A DNA stretch of 64,000 bases, taken from contig JAYXKI010000005.1 of the NCBI GenBank assembly GCA_037892935.1, positions 744,001 through 808,000 on the forward strand, written 5' to 3'. This DNA comes from Phlebopus portentosus (Eukaryota > Basidiomycota > Agaricomycetes > Boletales > Boletinellaceae). Position numbers and translations under genes: made by a program. This document shows positions 24,499 to 36,235 of this stretch, piece by piece (the stretch's first letter is position 1; every line of letters begins with the position of its first letter). The notes beneath the pieces are model-generated. The model was given only the letters and a program-made list of their open reading frames with translations. It did no database searches and was not told the DNA's origin.

Positions 24499-24962
24499 CT
24501 ACTTCTGAATTGTGACGGTCTGGTCAGGCTCTGATGTCCAAGCAACCGAGTCAAAATGCGAAGGTAAGCTCCGAAGGAATGAGAGTGCGCACCGATGTAC
24601 TTGATAACATCGCCCTGGAGCGACTTGAACGACTCAAGCGTCTTGTCAGGAATCGTGGCAGAGAATCCGTTGAGTATAGCATCGAAGCGTTGGTTTACTT
24701 GTCCACCTGTATGCATTCGTAGGATCCAGAAGATCCAGTACGCAAGGCAAGTGGATTCATGAATATTCATACTCAGATTTGGCTACATGGAATCGCACCT
24801 CCTTCCTTAACATCCTGGACATACTTATCGATCTGTTCCTGAGTAACTTCGTCGTTAAAGACAACAATGTAATCTATCGTCGGGGTGGAAGTGGGGGTCA
24901 GTAAAGTCCGGTGCAAGAGCAGTAGGCATATAGTCCGAAAGTTACATACTATTTCCTGACAT
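24499..24962 (-). CDS. PBI2: Proteinase B inhibitor (peptidase inhibitor I9)
   Basis: A small cytosolic/vacuolar inhibitor of subtilisin-type proteinase B, of the I9 fold. It splices cleanly from four exons: MSGN, then YIVVFNDEVTQEQIDKYV, then QRFDAILNGFSATIPDKTL, and finally a short exon giving KYIEPDQTVTIQK before TAG. Three introns (GTATGT, GTGCGA, GTGCGC donors) lie in phase-compatible positions. The total of about 75 residues is the normal size of yeast PBI2. The C-terminal strand (EPDQTVTIQK) is the usual inhibitory end. No signal peptide is present. Confidence in the family is high; the gene name follows the yeast homolog. Confidence 0.9.
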
Positions 24963-25532
24963 CTTGGTCTTCAGAATCTGTGACTTCGTGTTGTTGTGAT
25001 AATGCGATGGTGGTGGTAAGGAAGAAAGAGAGTGTATGCGCAGTCGACGAGCGATTATGATGAGAGACGGACGGATGATGACGTTGGGCGCGGAACTGAA
25101 GCGCCGATGGCTGGTTTTGACGAAGATGGTAAGCCGGCAAGACACGGCAATTCGACGCGCTTACGTCACTCACACCATCGCGCTCTTCTTTCTTTCTTCC
25201 AAGTTTCTCTGCACCAACCACACCTCTTTGACCGCAACCTGGCCATCTTATTGGCTGCATTATCACTTCGTTACTTTGCAGGACAATAGTTTTTACAATT
25301 CCTTGTTATGGAATACAGTGCAAAGCAATAAGACGCACTGGATCGCCTCTTTTATCCATTTCGGTTTGGACTAAGTGTATAATAGAGCATGTTTACCCCG
25401 CAGTCTCCAGAGCGCTCTTGTCCTTGTCCCGTTACCATTCCGGCTCGCTGTGGCTCGCGTTCCCTCTCTCTTTCATTCCGTTCTCTCTCTCTCTCTTTTT
25501 CTCCGAATGCACAACGGAAACCTCCGTAAGAC

Positions 25533-27428
25533 ATGATGAGCGGCTCCTCACCTACAAGCTTTCAAAGGAAAACGGCGCCGAATACGACTTCTGCCTCTGG
25601 TGGCACAGGCTCGCAGCAGAGTGCTTTGGACATTTCGGTGAGCATGGACTTAGGTGACGTATCATCAGATGATGGCGAAAACCTCTACACGCCTGTGTCG
25701 GACTCTGCTCAGTTAGTGGAAGTTGTCTATCCTCCTGGTCCAAGTGACACTCTGGAGCCAAAGGAAGACCTTGGCAAACGTGCCACAGCAGCCACTATCG
25801 CGCATTGTCAAGCGATGGGCCTAAGCTCTTTCTCATCGCCACAAAAGTCGCTGGACTCGCCTATGTCTAAAGGTTTCCTCTCAGCGTCTGTGTCTTCTCT
25901 TTCAGATCTTTCCTCACCTTCGCTTGCGTCACCCTCGCTTGATAGCAGCATGCTTTGTTCAACCTCTTTGCTTGAAACCAAGATTAGCCTAGAGGATTCT
26001 AGCCTTGATCTATATCCCTCTAGCGCTGATTCTGCTTTCGTGCCACTTTCCTCTCCACAAAGGCTCTCCTCTGTGGACATTTCCCCCGATTCTCGAATAC
26101 GGGCAGTTGAAATGATCTTGCCTGTCCGACCTTCTCCACCGCGCAAGCGCCCTTCCGACTCCGAATCGCCACTCAACAGAACAGGCGTAGGCCAAAAGCC
26201 AAAGCTTCCTCGCGTCTCTGGTCCTGAATTTCTTCCATCCACTCTCGGGACCTCCTACTGTGCTCGCTTCCCACAGAATCACCGACTTCGAAGTGACTTC
26301 GTGCGTACGTATGCTCTAGAGGCCGAGCTCGGGTCTGGTGGATATGGATTTGTCATGACTGCACGGCATCGCCAGGACAGCCATGAGGTGGCGGTGAAGT
26401 TCATCTCAAGGGATAAGATTCCTCGGTACGGATGGGTCAAGGATGAATGTGGGAAGAAGATCCCGAAGGAAGCCTGGTTCCTATCGAAGATATCCCATCC
26501 GGCCATCGTCAAGTTCTATGATCTTTATGAGGACGATGTTTATTTCTACCTCGTGAGTAATTACTCCACTGTCATCGCTCCGCTCATGTAAAACTGGATT
26601 CATCTAGGTAATGGAATTGCATGGGACGCCATGGGTCAAGAGAACTAGGAAGCCCGCACATGTCCGACAATCGTCTCGAGAAGTAGACTCGGTGGATAAA
26701 AACGTTCCTCCCGTAAGTTCGCGAGCAGCAGCTCAGGATGCTACATTAAGACAACCTAAGAATTTCAAACATACCAAGGGACCTCTTGCGAGACCAACTT
26801 TCGCACGCCGAGCATCTCATGATCTTTTCGAATGCATCGAACAATCTAAGCACAAGAGGTTCTCAGAAGACGATGCGAAATACATTTTTGCACAGCTTAT
26901 TGATGTCGTCGACTACCTTGATCGGCTTGGTATCACTCATTGCGATATCAAAGATGAAAATGTCGTTATTGACAAGGACCTGAAGGTACGTCGCTGTTTC
27001 GGATAATGATCCTCTTGAACAGAAAATCTAATTTTTCTTCTGAACAGATCAAACTTGTTGATTTTGGCAGCGTCGTATCCGTCAATCCAGCTCAAGAACG
27101 ACCATTCTACAAAACGTTCTATGGAACGGCGGCGTACGCTTCACCAGAAATTATTCGTGAAAAGCCCTATCAAGCACCACCGGCAGAAATCTGGGCCATC
27201 GGGGTGCTGCTTTCTTTCTTGATCACAGGAATGTCACCTTTCCCGACCGAAGACGACAAGAGAAACGGGAGAATAGTGTTGGATGATGCGAACAGACGGC
27301 GTATGTCTGATGACTGTTTCAACTTGCTACAAAGATGCCTTGAAGTTGACCCGAACCTTCGTGCGAATCTTGCGGAAGTGAAAGTGCATCCTTGGCTTGC
27401 CGATGGATATGAGAGATTACTTGCGTAA
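25533..27428 (+). CDS. PAS-kinase-like Ser/Thr protein kinase
   Basis: A protein kinase with a long Ser-rich N-terminal region (about residues 1-250) in which no PAS domain is recognisable, then a catalytic domain of the PASK/Psk1 type: LGSGGYGFV loop, VAVKF lysine, LFECIEQ, HCDIKDENV catalytic loop, VDFGSV, FYGTAAYASPEI and WAIGVLL. Introns are at 26553-26607 and 26986-27047, and both joins are in frame. Two oddities are seen. The HRD arginine is Cys (HCD), which marks a non-RD kinase and is usual in fungal PASK relatives. About 55 extra basic and Ser-rich residues (26640-26810) sit between MELHGTPW and DLFECI, the hinge region. It probably acts in nutrient or metabolic signalling, as Psk1 does; this is inference. 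Confidence 0.85.
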
Positions 27429-28233
27429 CGACTGTAGTCTCCTGGATAAGGAGCGACAGGGGAAAAGGGCGCTTTCACTTTGCGAAGTTGATCCTCCGCT
27501 TCCTTACTCGCAGTGTGCTCGAGTATCCTCGGGAAAAGTGACCCCTTTAATTTTTGTCTTCTTCATCGGATGCTTTTTCATGCAGTTTCCGCTGTTGGGT
27601 TGTAACGTTCTTTCAAACGATTTACTTCACCTCCAGTCAAGAACGCATACGCCATACCAGATCTTTGAGCGACTTTTCTTAGTTCCCTTGCTTGCTTAGA
27701 TATGCTCTACCCAGGTAGCATGATTTTTAATTTTCAGCATCGCGCCTTTCCTGACGCCTGCACGACTACACAATACACGACTTTCATGACTTCAGGGCCT
27801 TGATCTCTCTTTCTCGTCTTCTTCTGACCGTCGCTCCACGATGTCGTTTTCTTTTCACTACCATTTCCTCTTCTCTTACAATGAAGATTCCGGTACCGAA
27901 CGCCTAGAAGTAATCCTGCCAGTGGATTTGTATTCAAGGAATATACACGAAGTAATAGCATCAAGAAACCGAGGACCCGTAATTGTCAATCGTCATTCTC
28001 GAGTCCTGCTTTCGGGCGAGGCAGTAATCTAAAAGATACATAAATTGTAGGTGGAAAATAGTACAAGTACGCGAAAGCAGGCACAATAGTATAAAAATGT
28101 CGTGACAGGTCGTGAGATCATAAAAAATAGCCGTATCTGTAAATCCGGATGAACAACCTGAAAATCATGAGCGGGTATAAAATCCATGAAGGTAAGAGTA
28201 CGAAACGAGGAAGCGCGGGTATTTGGAGTTGAT
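27429..28233. other. Convergent intergenic region
   Basis: The 3' ends of the PASK-like kinase (+) and the 494-residue protein (-) face each other. Short open frames at 27734-28032 overlap on both strands and have no family features. Nothing else is supported. Confidence 0.5.
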
Positions 28234-29718
28234 CTATGACGTCGATGCCGAAGCTACCTGGCTTGACCTGCTCTTGATTACCGAAGGAGGCGTAACGACG
28301 AAAGTTGGCGGAGATACGTCAGGTGCTAGACCTGGATTCTGGGGTGTGCTTGGTAGAGTAACACCTGGCGTACCACCATGCACGGGTAGTGGCGACGTCG
28401 GAGGCGGATCAGGGAAGTCCCACGGACGCGGGACCATCGCAGCAGGCATAATCCACGTCGCAGCGCATACGACTCCCTTTCCCTTGTCCTGCCTCTCGAT
28501 CTGTGCCCACTCGAAATCGACAAACTGCCCGATATATCGCACGAAGGGCAACACCTCACGCACGCCGTTGTACATCAACGAAAGCGCGGAAAGAAAATTG
28601 ATGACTTGGTGCGCGATGTTTGGTGCTTGAGAGAGGTGGGTGAGCGTAGGAGGCGGAAGGCAGAGTTCAAGGCCCCACCAGTAGGTGAGGACGGACATTC
28701 GGTCTGTAGGAGGGTAAACTGTTGAGTGGTCCGGAAAGACGGCCTTGCCTGTAGCGAAACCTAGAGCCATGAGTTGTGGGGTAAGCTTGGCCGCGCCTTC
28801 GATGACCGTCTCCGCAGTGGGTATGGCTCCTGCCAGGAGACCCTCTCCATCGCCTGGTTGACCTAACCCGAGATCGGGAGCTGCGAGAAGGTCAACGATG
28901 TGTAGCTCGGAGAAGAGAGACGAGAGAGCATCCACTCCGGAGGATATGACGGATTGTTCCTTGAGCTTGGAAAAATGTTTCGACTGTACATCGGATTCTA
29001 TGCTCTCAAGACAAACTGCGTGAATAGGTGCGCTTCCGGCTTTCGACGGCGCCGTGCCGATTGAGACCTTCGCTCCCGTATCTTCGCTAGGCTCTTTAGC
29101 AACGGGAAGCTCGCGTAGCTTCTTGATAAGCTTATTAGCTGATTTGGGTTTCATAAGATCGGATTTGATCCGCGTCATTTGCGCTCGCGAGACTGGAGCA
29201 GGGCGTGCTTTTGCGTGTGCCGGAGTTATAGCATCGGAACCAACTATCAGCTTCTGCACTGCAAGCGCATCTTTCTGTACTCGTTTTTCCGATGAACGCG
29301 AAAGTACTGAGATAGATTCGCGTTGGGCTGCCGCCTTAGCTTTCTTCCGTTCTGTGGCATCTTGCTCGTGTGTGATTGCAGGTCTAGGACCATAGAAGAA
29401 GCGAAGTGCACTGAAGGAGAAGCGTGAAGGCGCGGTCGCCGGCCTGAATTCCTTTGGCTTTGCATCAGAAACAGCATCAGCCTGTTCTCTGGTCGACGCC
29501 GATGGGTCCACTGGCGCTGCGGACGGTTCCTGGTCGCCGATAGCAGTCGTTCCGCCCCCCGTCTTCACGGTGTTCTTCGCTGCGCCGTCCTCCGCATCTA
29601 CCGTCGCTGGACTAATGGTGACTTGGACTGGTTCATCAGATCCTTTCTGAGTTTGACGAGACTTCGGGTTTATTGGAGACGACCTGGCAGACCATATGCT
29701 GAGGACACTGAGAACCAT
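28234..29718 (-). CDS. Unrecognised 494-residue protein
   Basis: A single open frame of 494 codons from ATG 29718, rare here for lacking introns. The first nine residues are hydrophobic. Residues about 20-250 are rich in Ser, Lys, Ala and Pro and look disordered. The C-terminal half is denser, with TYWWGLELCLPPP, a helical stretch around NFLSALSLMYNGVREVLPF, and AATWIMPAAMVPRPW before a Pro-rich tail. No enzyme motif, signal peptide or clear transmembrane segment was found. It looks like one of the conserved fungal proteins of unknown function rather than a chance frame, because the C-terminal half reads as folded protein. Nothing in its neighbours points to a role. Confidence 0.7.
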   Translation of the reverse strand: MVLSVLSIWSARSSPINPKSRQTQKGSDEPVQVTISPATVDAEDGAAKNTVKTGGGTTAIGDQEPSAAPVDPSASTREQADAVSDAKPKEFRPATAPSRFSFSALRFFYGPRPAITHEQDATERKKAKAAAQRESISVLSRSSEKRVQKDALAVQKLIVGSDAITPAHAKARPAPVSRAQMTRIKSDLMKPKSANKLIKKLRELPVAKEPSEDTGAKVSIGTAPSKAGSAPIHAVCLESIESDVQSKHFSKLKEQSVISSGVDALSSLFSELHIVDLLAAPDLGLGQPGDGEGLLAGAIPTAETVIEGAAKLTPQLMALGFATGKAVFPDHSTVYPPTDRMSVLTYWWGLELCLPPPTLTHLSQAPNIAHQVINFLSALSLMYNGVREVLPFVRYIGQFVDFEWAQIERQDKGKGVVCAATWIMPAAMVPRPWDFPDPPPTSPLPVHGGTPGVTLPSTPQNPGLAPDVSPPTFVVTPPSVIKSRSSQVASASTS

Positions 29719-30310
29719 GGTGGCAAAGAGAAAGAGAGGGTATCAAGAAGAGCAGAATACGTAGCATAAAAGAGTGAATAAAGAGAGACGACGTCCTGAG
29801 CCGACCAAAATCTGCCACCTCAGCTGGTCCTGAGACGAGAAGGAGAGAGGCCTATGTGAGGCTGAGACTAAGAGCTGCAACATATGTCCATACCATAAAA
29901 GGCATGTAGATTCTGCACACGTCACTTGGCCAATCCACCCCAAACAGGAGATGCTGATGCTCAGCTTTGAACGTAACCACTCCCATCTTAGTGATCAGAT
30001 CTGGAGAAAAGCGCGTATGAAAATATCATGCGAAGGTCAACAGGCGATGATTTCTTTTTTAGTCGGTCTCGGTTTATTGAAGGGAATCGATGTCCAGCGA
30101 TGTCCTGCGAGCAACTAACAGCAACTAACAGGTACGGCATTTTTTAGTCAATCTTGGATTAGCTGATGATTCGCGAAACATAGCCCATTCTGGCCTTTTC
30201 TGTGCAGCTTGAAGCGTTTTCTGGGCAGGGCTTTACCGAACTATGGAATCCGGAAAAGACAGAATGGGAAGTGGATAGATTCATGACGCTTCCTCCGAGA
30301 CGGTTTTAAT
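29719..30310. other. Intergenic, short direct repeat
   Basis: No gene is supported. A ten-base unit GCAACTAACA is repeated twice in a row near 30111-30130. Confidence 0.45.
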
Positions 30311-30311
30311 A

Positions 30312-31642
30312 TAAACAATGGATGGCATATATATCTCCCGTTTTCCTAAGACAGTGTTGCACCTGCATCGACTTTCGTTTCGACAGAGCTTTTGTTGTCG
30401 GACTACATCTGCTCGAGCTTCAATGATTAATCCAGTTGGCCTCGCAACTGATCCAGAACATTTGAATTAGCGACATTAGTGCCATCGCAGAAGTGTGATA
30501 CGTTGCATTGCGATTTTGGCCCTCTAATATCTGTTTGGATGAGCGTTGTCGGTGAGCGGTCGGTGATTGTTGTGTTTCCTAAACTCAGCTGATGCCTTAA
30601 TATGTCTTGAATCCCAGCCAATTAGCTTCATCATGAGGAGAGTGGATCGCGTGTTGGGACAGCTACCTGTTGATTGCAAGATCCCACACTGGTTCTCGCT
30701 GGATCATGTTCTCGGGTGGACGCATCTGACGTCCTCGCTGATGAGTACAATCTTGTTATCCTGGAGATCGAGGCATCGTCAACTACACTCCAGTATAAAT
30801 CTCTCCGGAAAAGTAACGTGGCAGAACTACCAGTTTGCTACCTCTCCCGGTGCAGGTACCACCATCCAGCATAACCTTCACATCAAATATCTCGGCCACC
30901 AATACCATGCCTATTCCGATCACATATGCAACTCAAGGTACGCGAAGCTTACACTTCTGAACTAGCTGACACATATATCACCTTATAATACAGGTACGGC
31001 CAAGATACGTGGCTTCGTACCTCGGTCGACCGATAGCGATGATACAAAGCGTATTGCTGTCTTTTCTGTACAAGGAGGGTTACCTCTTTTCTTCAAGGCA
31101 TTCGTGTGTTTCCGATGGTTGATTTGGCGAACCCGCAGCAGACGAGCGAAGAAGACGGTCTGAGGCGCGGATGTGAGACAGATACACAAATTCCTGTGTG
31201 AAAGAACTCAAGAGCCAATGAGGCTGTTACGACTAGGCTCGAGTACCGGATCTTGCGCACGTCGTCTGAAGTTGAAGATCGCCATATGAGCATGTATGCG
31301 GCAGCTCCCATCTCGCCAGTCGCGACTGTTCAGCAGATAGTTGGAGAAGCGTTCCTCGATTCACCTGCTCATCCACTCGAATCACTTCCTCAGTCCGATG
31401 CAACTCAACAGACATCAACAACGCTCTCCGAAGGAGTCCCTGACGTTCTAAGCTCCTCAGGCAGAACGATATCATTGATGCAACGGGAGATTGATGAGCT
31501 ACGTACTCGCGTGGATGAACTCACGAGACGCCAGCAACCAGGGTCTGCTAGACATTTCTATTACGGGAACGAGAGGTCTGAGCAGAGTTCGTCTTTTCTA
31601 TCTGAATGCTGTCAAGCGCGAGAATTGATTGTCTTCCTTTAG
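30312..31642 (+). CDS. Fragmentary relative of the transmembrane protein family (member 1)
   Basis: The only clear coding piece is the tail at 31253-31642. It reads SMYAAAPISPVATVQQIV, then a Ser/Thr stretch, then a heptad-like block ISLMQREIDELRTRVDEL followed by TRRQQ. That block matches the tail of the next gene (EELLNLRTQVHGLMRHQQ) and that of the third (SLMMQARDVALESM). Upstream frames at 30567-30965 are open but change frame, and no signal peptide or transmembrane helix could be assembled. It may be a decayed copy or a gene with unresolved introns. Product unknown. Confidence 0.35.
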
Positions 31643-32127
31643 GTCGTTTCTATTATCATATACTCGGTTCGTTGGGAGGGTCGGAGTCTAGTTAAGACAC
31701 CTCAAGACTAATGTCGTCCACCAAAAGTGTTGTACGCACATCCTGCGATCATCATCGCTGATTTGATTGCTATGAGCATGAACCCACCAATTCCATTATA
31801 CCGTGCTCTCCCTGACTGATGGCTTTTTTCTCAGAGCAGGAATTCTACGAGAAAAACAGTGGATAGCAAGGGCGGAAAGACACTCACCTTTCAATGTTCG
31901 AGGACTAATAGTTGTATAGCCAATTTTGAGTTTGCTGCCTGTGACTTCCAAGGAATCAGACTTCCTACACATATAAGACGAATGTTAGTTCCTCGACCTT
32001 GATGATCAATGACCCTGTTTTTCATTCATGTCCGAGAAGCTGTTCCCGGTGTTCATCTTGCCATCCACGGGTCATTATATATGTGACTAGGGGATGGATT
32101 GTACCTTAGGGGTTTCCACGGAAGAAC

Positions 32128-33387
32128 ATGGCAGGTGCAAAGCTCACAAACCGCCAGGACCAATCGGACCCCACGGGTTCATGCGGCAGTGCGAACCTTC
32201 TCGGACTGGTTGTTTGCGCTGCATCCACGGCGGGGGCGAAATCCACTAGAAGTCCCGACGAATCCACGATTTCGTGTACCGGGCTTTCTTGTAGTATCTT
32301 GCCTCCATCCACGGGCCTCGCAACGACTTTTGATACATTTTCCGATCCTCCTCCTTCGACGGCTGCGACTTTCAACCCGTCCACGCCGGTCACGACCCCC
32401 ACTTCGAATTCCGAGCCTCCTGCGCCGGGGACAGCCACTGCTAGGACTACCGAGCAAACAACAGCAAAGACAGTTGTCGCTGCGGGAAATACGACCAACG
32501 CGTCAAGTATCGTGTCGGCTGATTCACCACCCTTCGAGAGTCGGCCGTCCTCTCATATCCAGTCCGGCAGTCTTTCAAGTACCATTGGTTCGTCGATCTA
32601 TTGTGCAATCCTCATGTTCATCGCTGACTCTCTTATAGCGACTCTTTCCGTATCCGCGTCCGCTGCACCATCTACACCAGCAGGTGGCAACGCGACTTCT
32701 CGCCCCACTATAAGAACAGTTGCTATTGTAGCTAGCATTGTTGGGGCGGGTCTATTCCTTTGTGCAGTATTGTTATGTGTCCGATGCATTCTTCCGAGGA
32801 AAGCTCCTATTAAGCAGTTCGTTATCGGGAGAACACGAGGATGAGGACGAGGAGAACTTGGGAGCCATGCGAGCCCCGTTCAGCTCAAAAGTAACGCAGA
32901 AGGAAACGAAGTCAGTATCATTAGACTCGAGCAGCCGATAGTACAAATGAAGTCCAAGGAGACCGGCCTCCTGGCCATTCCAAGAACAGCGCCTATAAGT
33001 CTACTATCGGGAAAGGCCAGATTAGCCCAGCAATTGGAAAGAGAAGCGAACGTTCAACCAGTGGCACGTCCCACCGGTTTCGTTTCTCAGGATATACCGA
33101 TACAGCAGCCTATCATAGGAGTCACTGATACATTGGAGTCTTCGGTACAAAGGATGTCCACTGTGTTGGAAGAGCTCCTGAACCTGAGAACTCAAGTGCA
33201 TGGGCTCATGCGTCATCAGCAACTGGAGGCGTCACACAACTTCCCTTCGACGTCGAGTGATGTGATGATGGCCGGATCGCCCCACCCTCTTACTCAGAGG
33301 CCAGGGCACGCTGACATGTATATTGGAGAGGGATCCGTTGAGCCTTGGTCAGCATTGTTAATTCTGGTTTTGATCGCAAAGATCTAA
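32128..33387 (+). CDS. Single-pass transmembrane protein with coiled tail (member 2)
   Basis: The extracellular part is a Ser/Thr/Pro-rich stretch of about 180 residues with many likely O-glycosylation sites. It is followed by one helix, VAIVASIVGAGLFLCAVLLC, ending in basic CVRCILPRKAP (stop-transfer). The cytoplasmic exons contain DEDEENLG, a region with IPRTAPISLLSG, and a heptad-like VQRMSTVLEELLNLRTQV HGLMRHQQ. This is the layout of fungal Mid2-like or WSC-like sensors without their Cys domain. The start is uncertain: ATG 32128 has no signal peptide, so a leader exon probably lies upstream. Frames change across 32838-32950, requiring introns that I could not fix. Role unknown; a surface sensor is a guess from layout. 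Confidence 0.5.
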
Positions 33388-34400
33388 CCTTTTCTGTCTT
33401 TATAGGTGAGGTCTGCACTCATTGTGTAACAAGCATTCGTCTAAATTCCAGGATCGCTACAGTGAACGTTTTTGTTTCTAGAGGAGGGTGAGGTTGATTG
33501 GATAGCCAGCTCAAATCACACTTGAACAAAGATGAATGATCCTTCTCCAATCACGACGCCCTTCGCCTAGCCAGAAAGGCCATCCCGGAGTGCTATGCTA
33601 GTCTAGCCTTTGCAGGGTATACAAGGATGGACTCATAAGCCACCAGTAACATGAATCTGCTTTGCAAAGCCGGAAAATTGCAGTGGTATTCGAACAGCAC
33701 CAGCTTCTACTCGGAAAAAGTGGATACATTGATCCGAAGACGATGAATTCTAAAAGTTTCTTTACCGGTGAACACTGCTCTACCGAATACTCTCAAATAT
33801 GGGAACTGATTGTTTGAATTGTTCTTTTTAGTGAGATACGTCACTGCGACATCAGCAGACATGACTACTCAGAAAAGGACTGAGTGCGTCAATTTGTTGT
33901 AAGTTTATGGAGACTGCCCTCGAGATTTGTTGTCGTAAACGTTACTCTTCGAGACATCGAGGCCAGCTCTAAGGCTGGGAAATCAGCAACAATATCTGTA
34001 ATTTACAGTACCCACATTCATACCCAATGATTCTTACTCGTAACGTTACGCTCACATAAATGTATGTATGCGCGGTTGCGTCAGTCTTGGTACCCGAGCA
34101 GAACAAGTCTCCTTTTAAATACTACGACTAACGTACTGTACGTGCTCTGAAGTTCTTTCAGAGCTCCCCAACTTAAAATTTAACCAGATATGCGACCTGG
34201 CACAGCCGTAAGCGACAAAACTGCCATCCCCAGTGCCACATCTTGACCCCCTGAAGATTACATACATATGATAATAACGATTCATCTAGCTCAATCCTGC
34301 ATTAGTCATCCGCATAATACTTCCGGAGTGACTGGAAACATGGAGCAAACAGAGTGAGCTTGTTTATTTATTCTGTTCAGCATAATACAACATTCATTGA
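33388..34400. other. Intergenic or unresolved 5' part of member 3
   Basis: No supported gene. Any extracellular part of the third transmembrane family member should lie in the right end of this stretch, but no good exon was found. Confidence 0.35.
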
Positions 34401-34983
34401 TGATGGCACAAATTGTAGTTCCACAATCAGAACTATCATAATTGTCTTTAGCATTGTGCCGGCGGTCCTTCTTCTAATGGGGATTCTATCGTGTCGTTAG
34501 TGCGTTCTTTCATGGATTGTTTCTCCTCAACGATTCTTCAAGCGGACAAGTCTTGTACATCAAACCCCGTGGTAGTCTATAGAGAGGCGAACGACTAATT
34601 GATTTTATCTGACAAGACCAATTCGGAAGGCGAGGATCAGACGGATCCCAATCGATTAATAAACAATGCATATGTAAACGAGGTCAGTCACCAGTCCGTT
34701 TTGCCTAACACAGCACTTCCAAAAAATGCTCTTGACACCATTTTCAGGATGGACAGGCGTAGCGGCTTTGCGTCGGAGGAACCGCTGATACATCAGATTC
34801 TTCAGCGCGAAGGACGTCTCTTTGATGATGCAAGCAAGAGATGTAGCGCTTGAGAGCATGAAAATGGACGAGATCGTGTGGTTTCAGCAAGCGGGGGCCG
34901 CGCAAAACTCCCGTTCGACCCCGATTGATTTTGATGATCGTCAAGCCACTCCACCCTCTTACCCGGGGGACGGAAAGCACTAA
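34400..34983 (+). CDS. Transmembrane protein with coiled PPSY tail (member 3, partial)
   Basis: The transmembrane helix starts at about 34420: STIRTIIIVFSIVPAVLLLM, parallel to PTIRTVAIVASIVGAGLFL in member 2. After introns, the cytoplasmic tail reads SLMMQARDVALESMKMDE and ends RQATPPSYPGDGKH before TAA 34981. The PPSY ending is a common feature of basidiomycete single-pass proteins and can bind WW domains. The extracellular part is not visible. Frames between the helix and the tail need two or more introns. It may be a real gene whose 5' exons I could not resolve, or a 5'-truncated copy. Confidence 0.4.
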
Positions 34984-36235
34984 CAGGTCACTGTCTCCAA
35001 TGCACAGAACTCAATAGGCTTCAGGTCAGTATCATAAAATCAAGTACTTTGAACCGAAAATCCACCGTGCCTGTTGTTCGAAGTCATTTATTCGAGGATC
35101 ATCCATGTGAGAATCCTCATATGACAAAGTGCTCATGAGGTCTAAAGCGGTCGAATACATTGTTTTTACTTGCCTTTATCTTGACGGACTTTTAAATTGC
35201 GTGATTCCGTGCAACTAGAAATTCCGATGCGTACCGTCCGGGATTTTTTTTTTTTTTTTTTTTTGCAAAGCTGTCCTTGAGTAATGTTAGATGAGGTAAG
35301 TATAGATCCGCTGTTCGTCTTTTGCACCCTGTTTCTATCTAGAGTATGGCTCCATTTTTTGCATCGTTTGTCTCCTTGGTGGTATTGCTTCCGAAGGGAG
35401 TACAACTGAACTAAGCAGGCCCTAACAAGTTGGCGTCCTGATCATAGCAACCAGAATCAACGCCGCAGGACCATTCGGGTGGGACCTCCACCAATGCCTT
35501 ACTGATACTTCAAACTATACACTCTGTTGTGCAGCAGAAAGATGCTCGGTCACTAGCTGGTGTCTATTGCAGTGCAAATACAACCAGCAGCATCGTCCAT
35601 GTGTGTTGAAGCACCCTATGCATTTCACAAAGGAAAATAAGGCGGAGAAAGGTGGGATACAGGGTAGCGTACTGGATCTTTATAGTAAGATTCTTGGCTT
35701 CCACTGGTTCATGTTATGGAAATTTACTTCGAACCTGAAAGGACTTTATGTAGCAAAGAGGGTAGGAAACTGTTTGCCTGGAATCACTTTCAGCATCTTC
35801 GAATGTGTTTTTATTTGGCGGACTTTTAATCAAGTAACAGAACAGTGTTGTTGTTCCTGTTTCTTCGTTGTTCAGACTTGTGGACATTCCGGATCTGTCT
35901 CGAAGTGTGGGTCTGTTGCCAACACCAACTCGATTGAAACCGGTTCCGAGCGAAATGCTGAGGACTTAGCGCTATATAAATTCTTCAGGCATTATTTACC
36001 TAAAGCCAGCGCGAGCGGACTGGTTCTCAGTATCTAATGTCCAAGCCAGAGAGTGCTGTTTCTGATGTTTCTGGTTCCGGACTGGTTGTAGCCGAATGCT
36101 TATGCCCAGTAAGGAAAGTCGATCCGACACGCGTCATTACGTGGTACTTCCTCACCCTCATTCTCCCTTTCATATAACACGCACCCCATCCCAGTGCGTT
36201 CTTTGCAACACGCGTATTCCTCCTCATATCATATA
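34984..36235. other. Intergenic with T20-like run
   Basis: A run of about 20 T lies at about 35246-35264. The open frame 35567-36037 (+, 156 codons, with CCCSCFF) has no family features or splice context and is not counted as a gene. No other gene is supported. Confidence 0.4.

Noticed and set aside
35246..35264. T20 run as a retroposon poly-A tail
   Set aside because: No retrotransposon body, target-site duplication or coding remnant seen beside it.
35567..36037. 156-codon frame containing CCCSCFF
   Set aside because: No signal peptide or conserved cysteine spacing; frame is not supported by exons.
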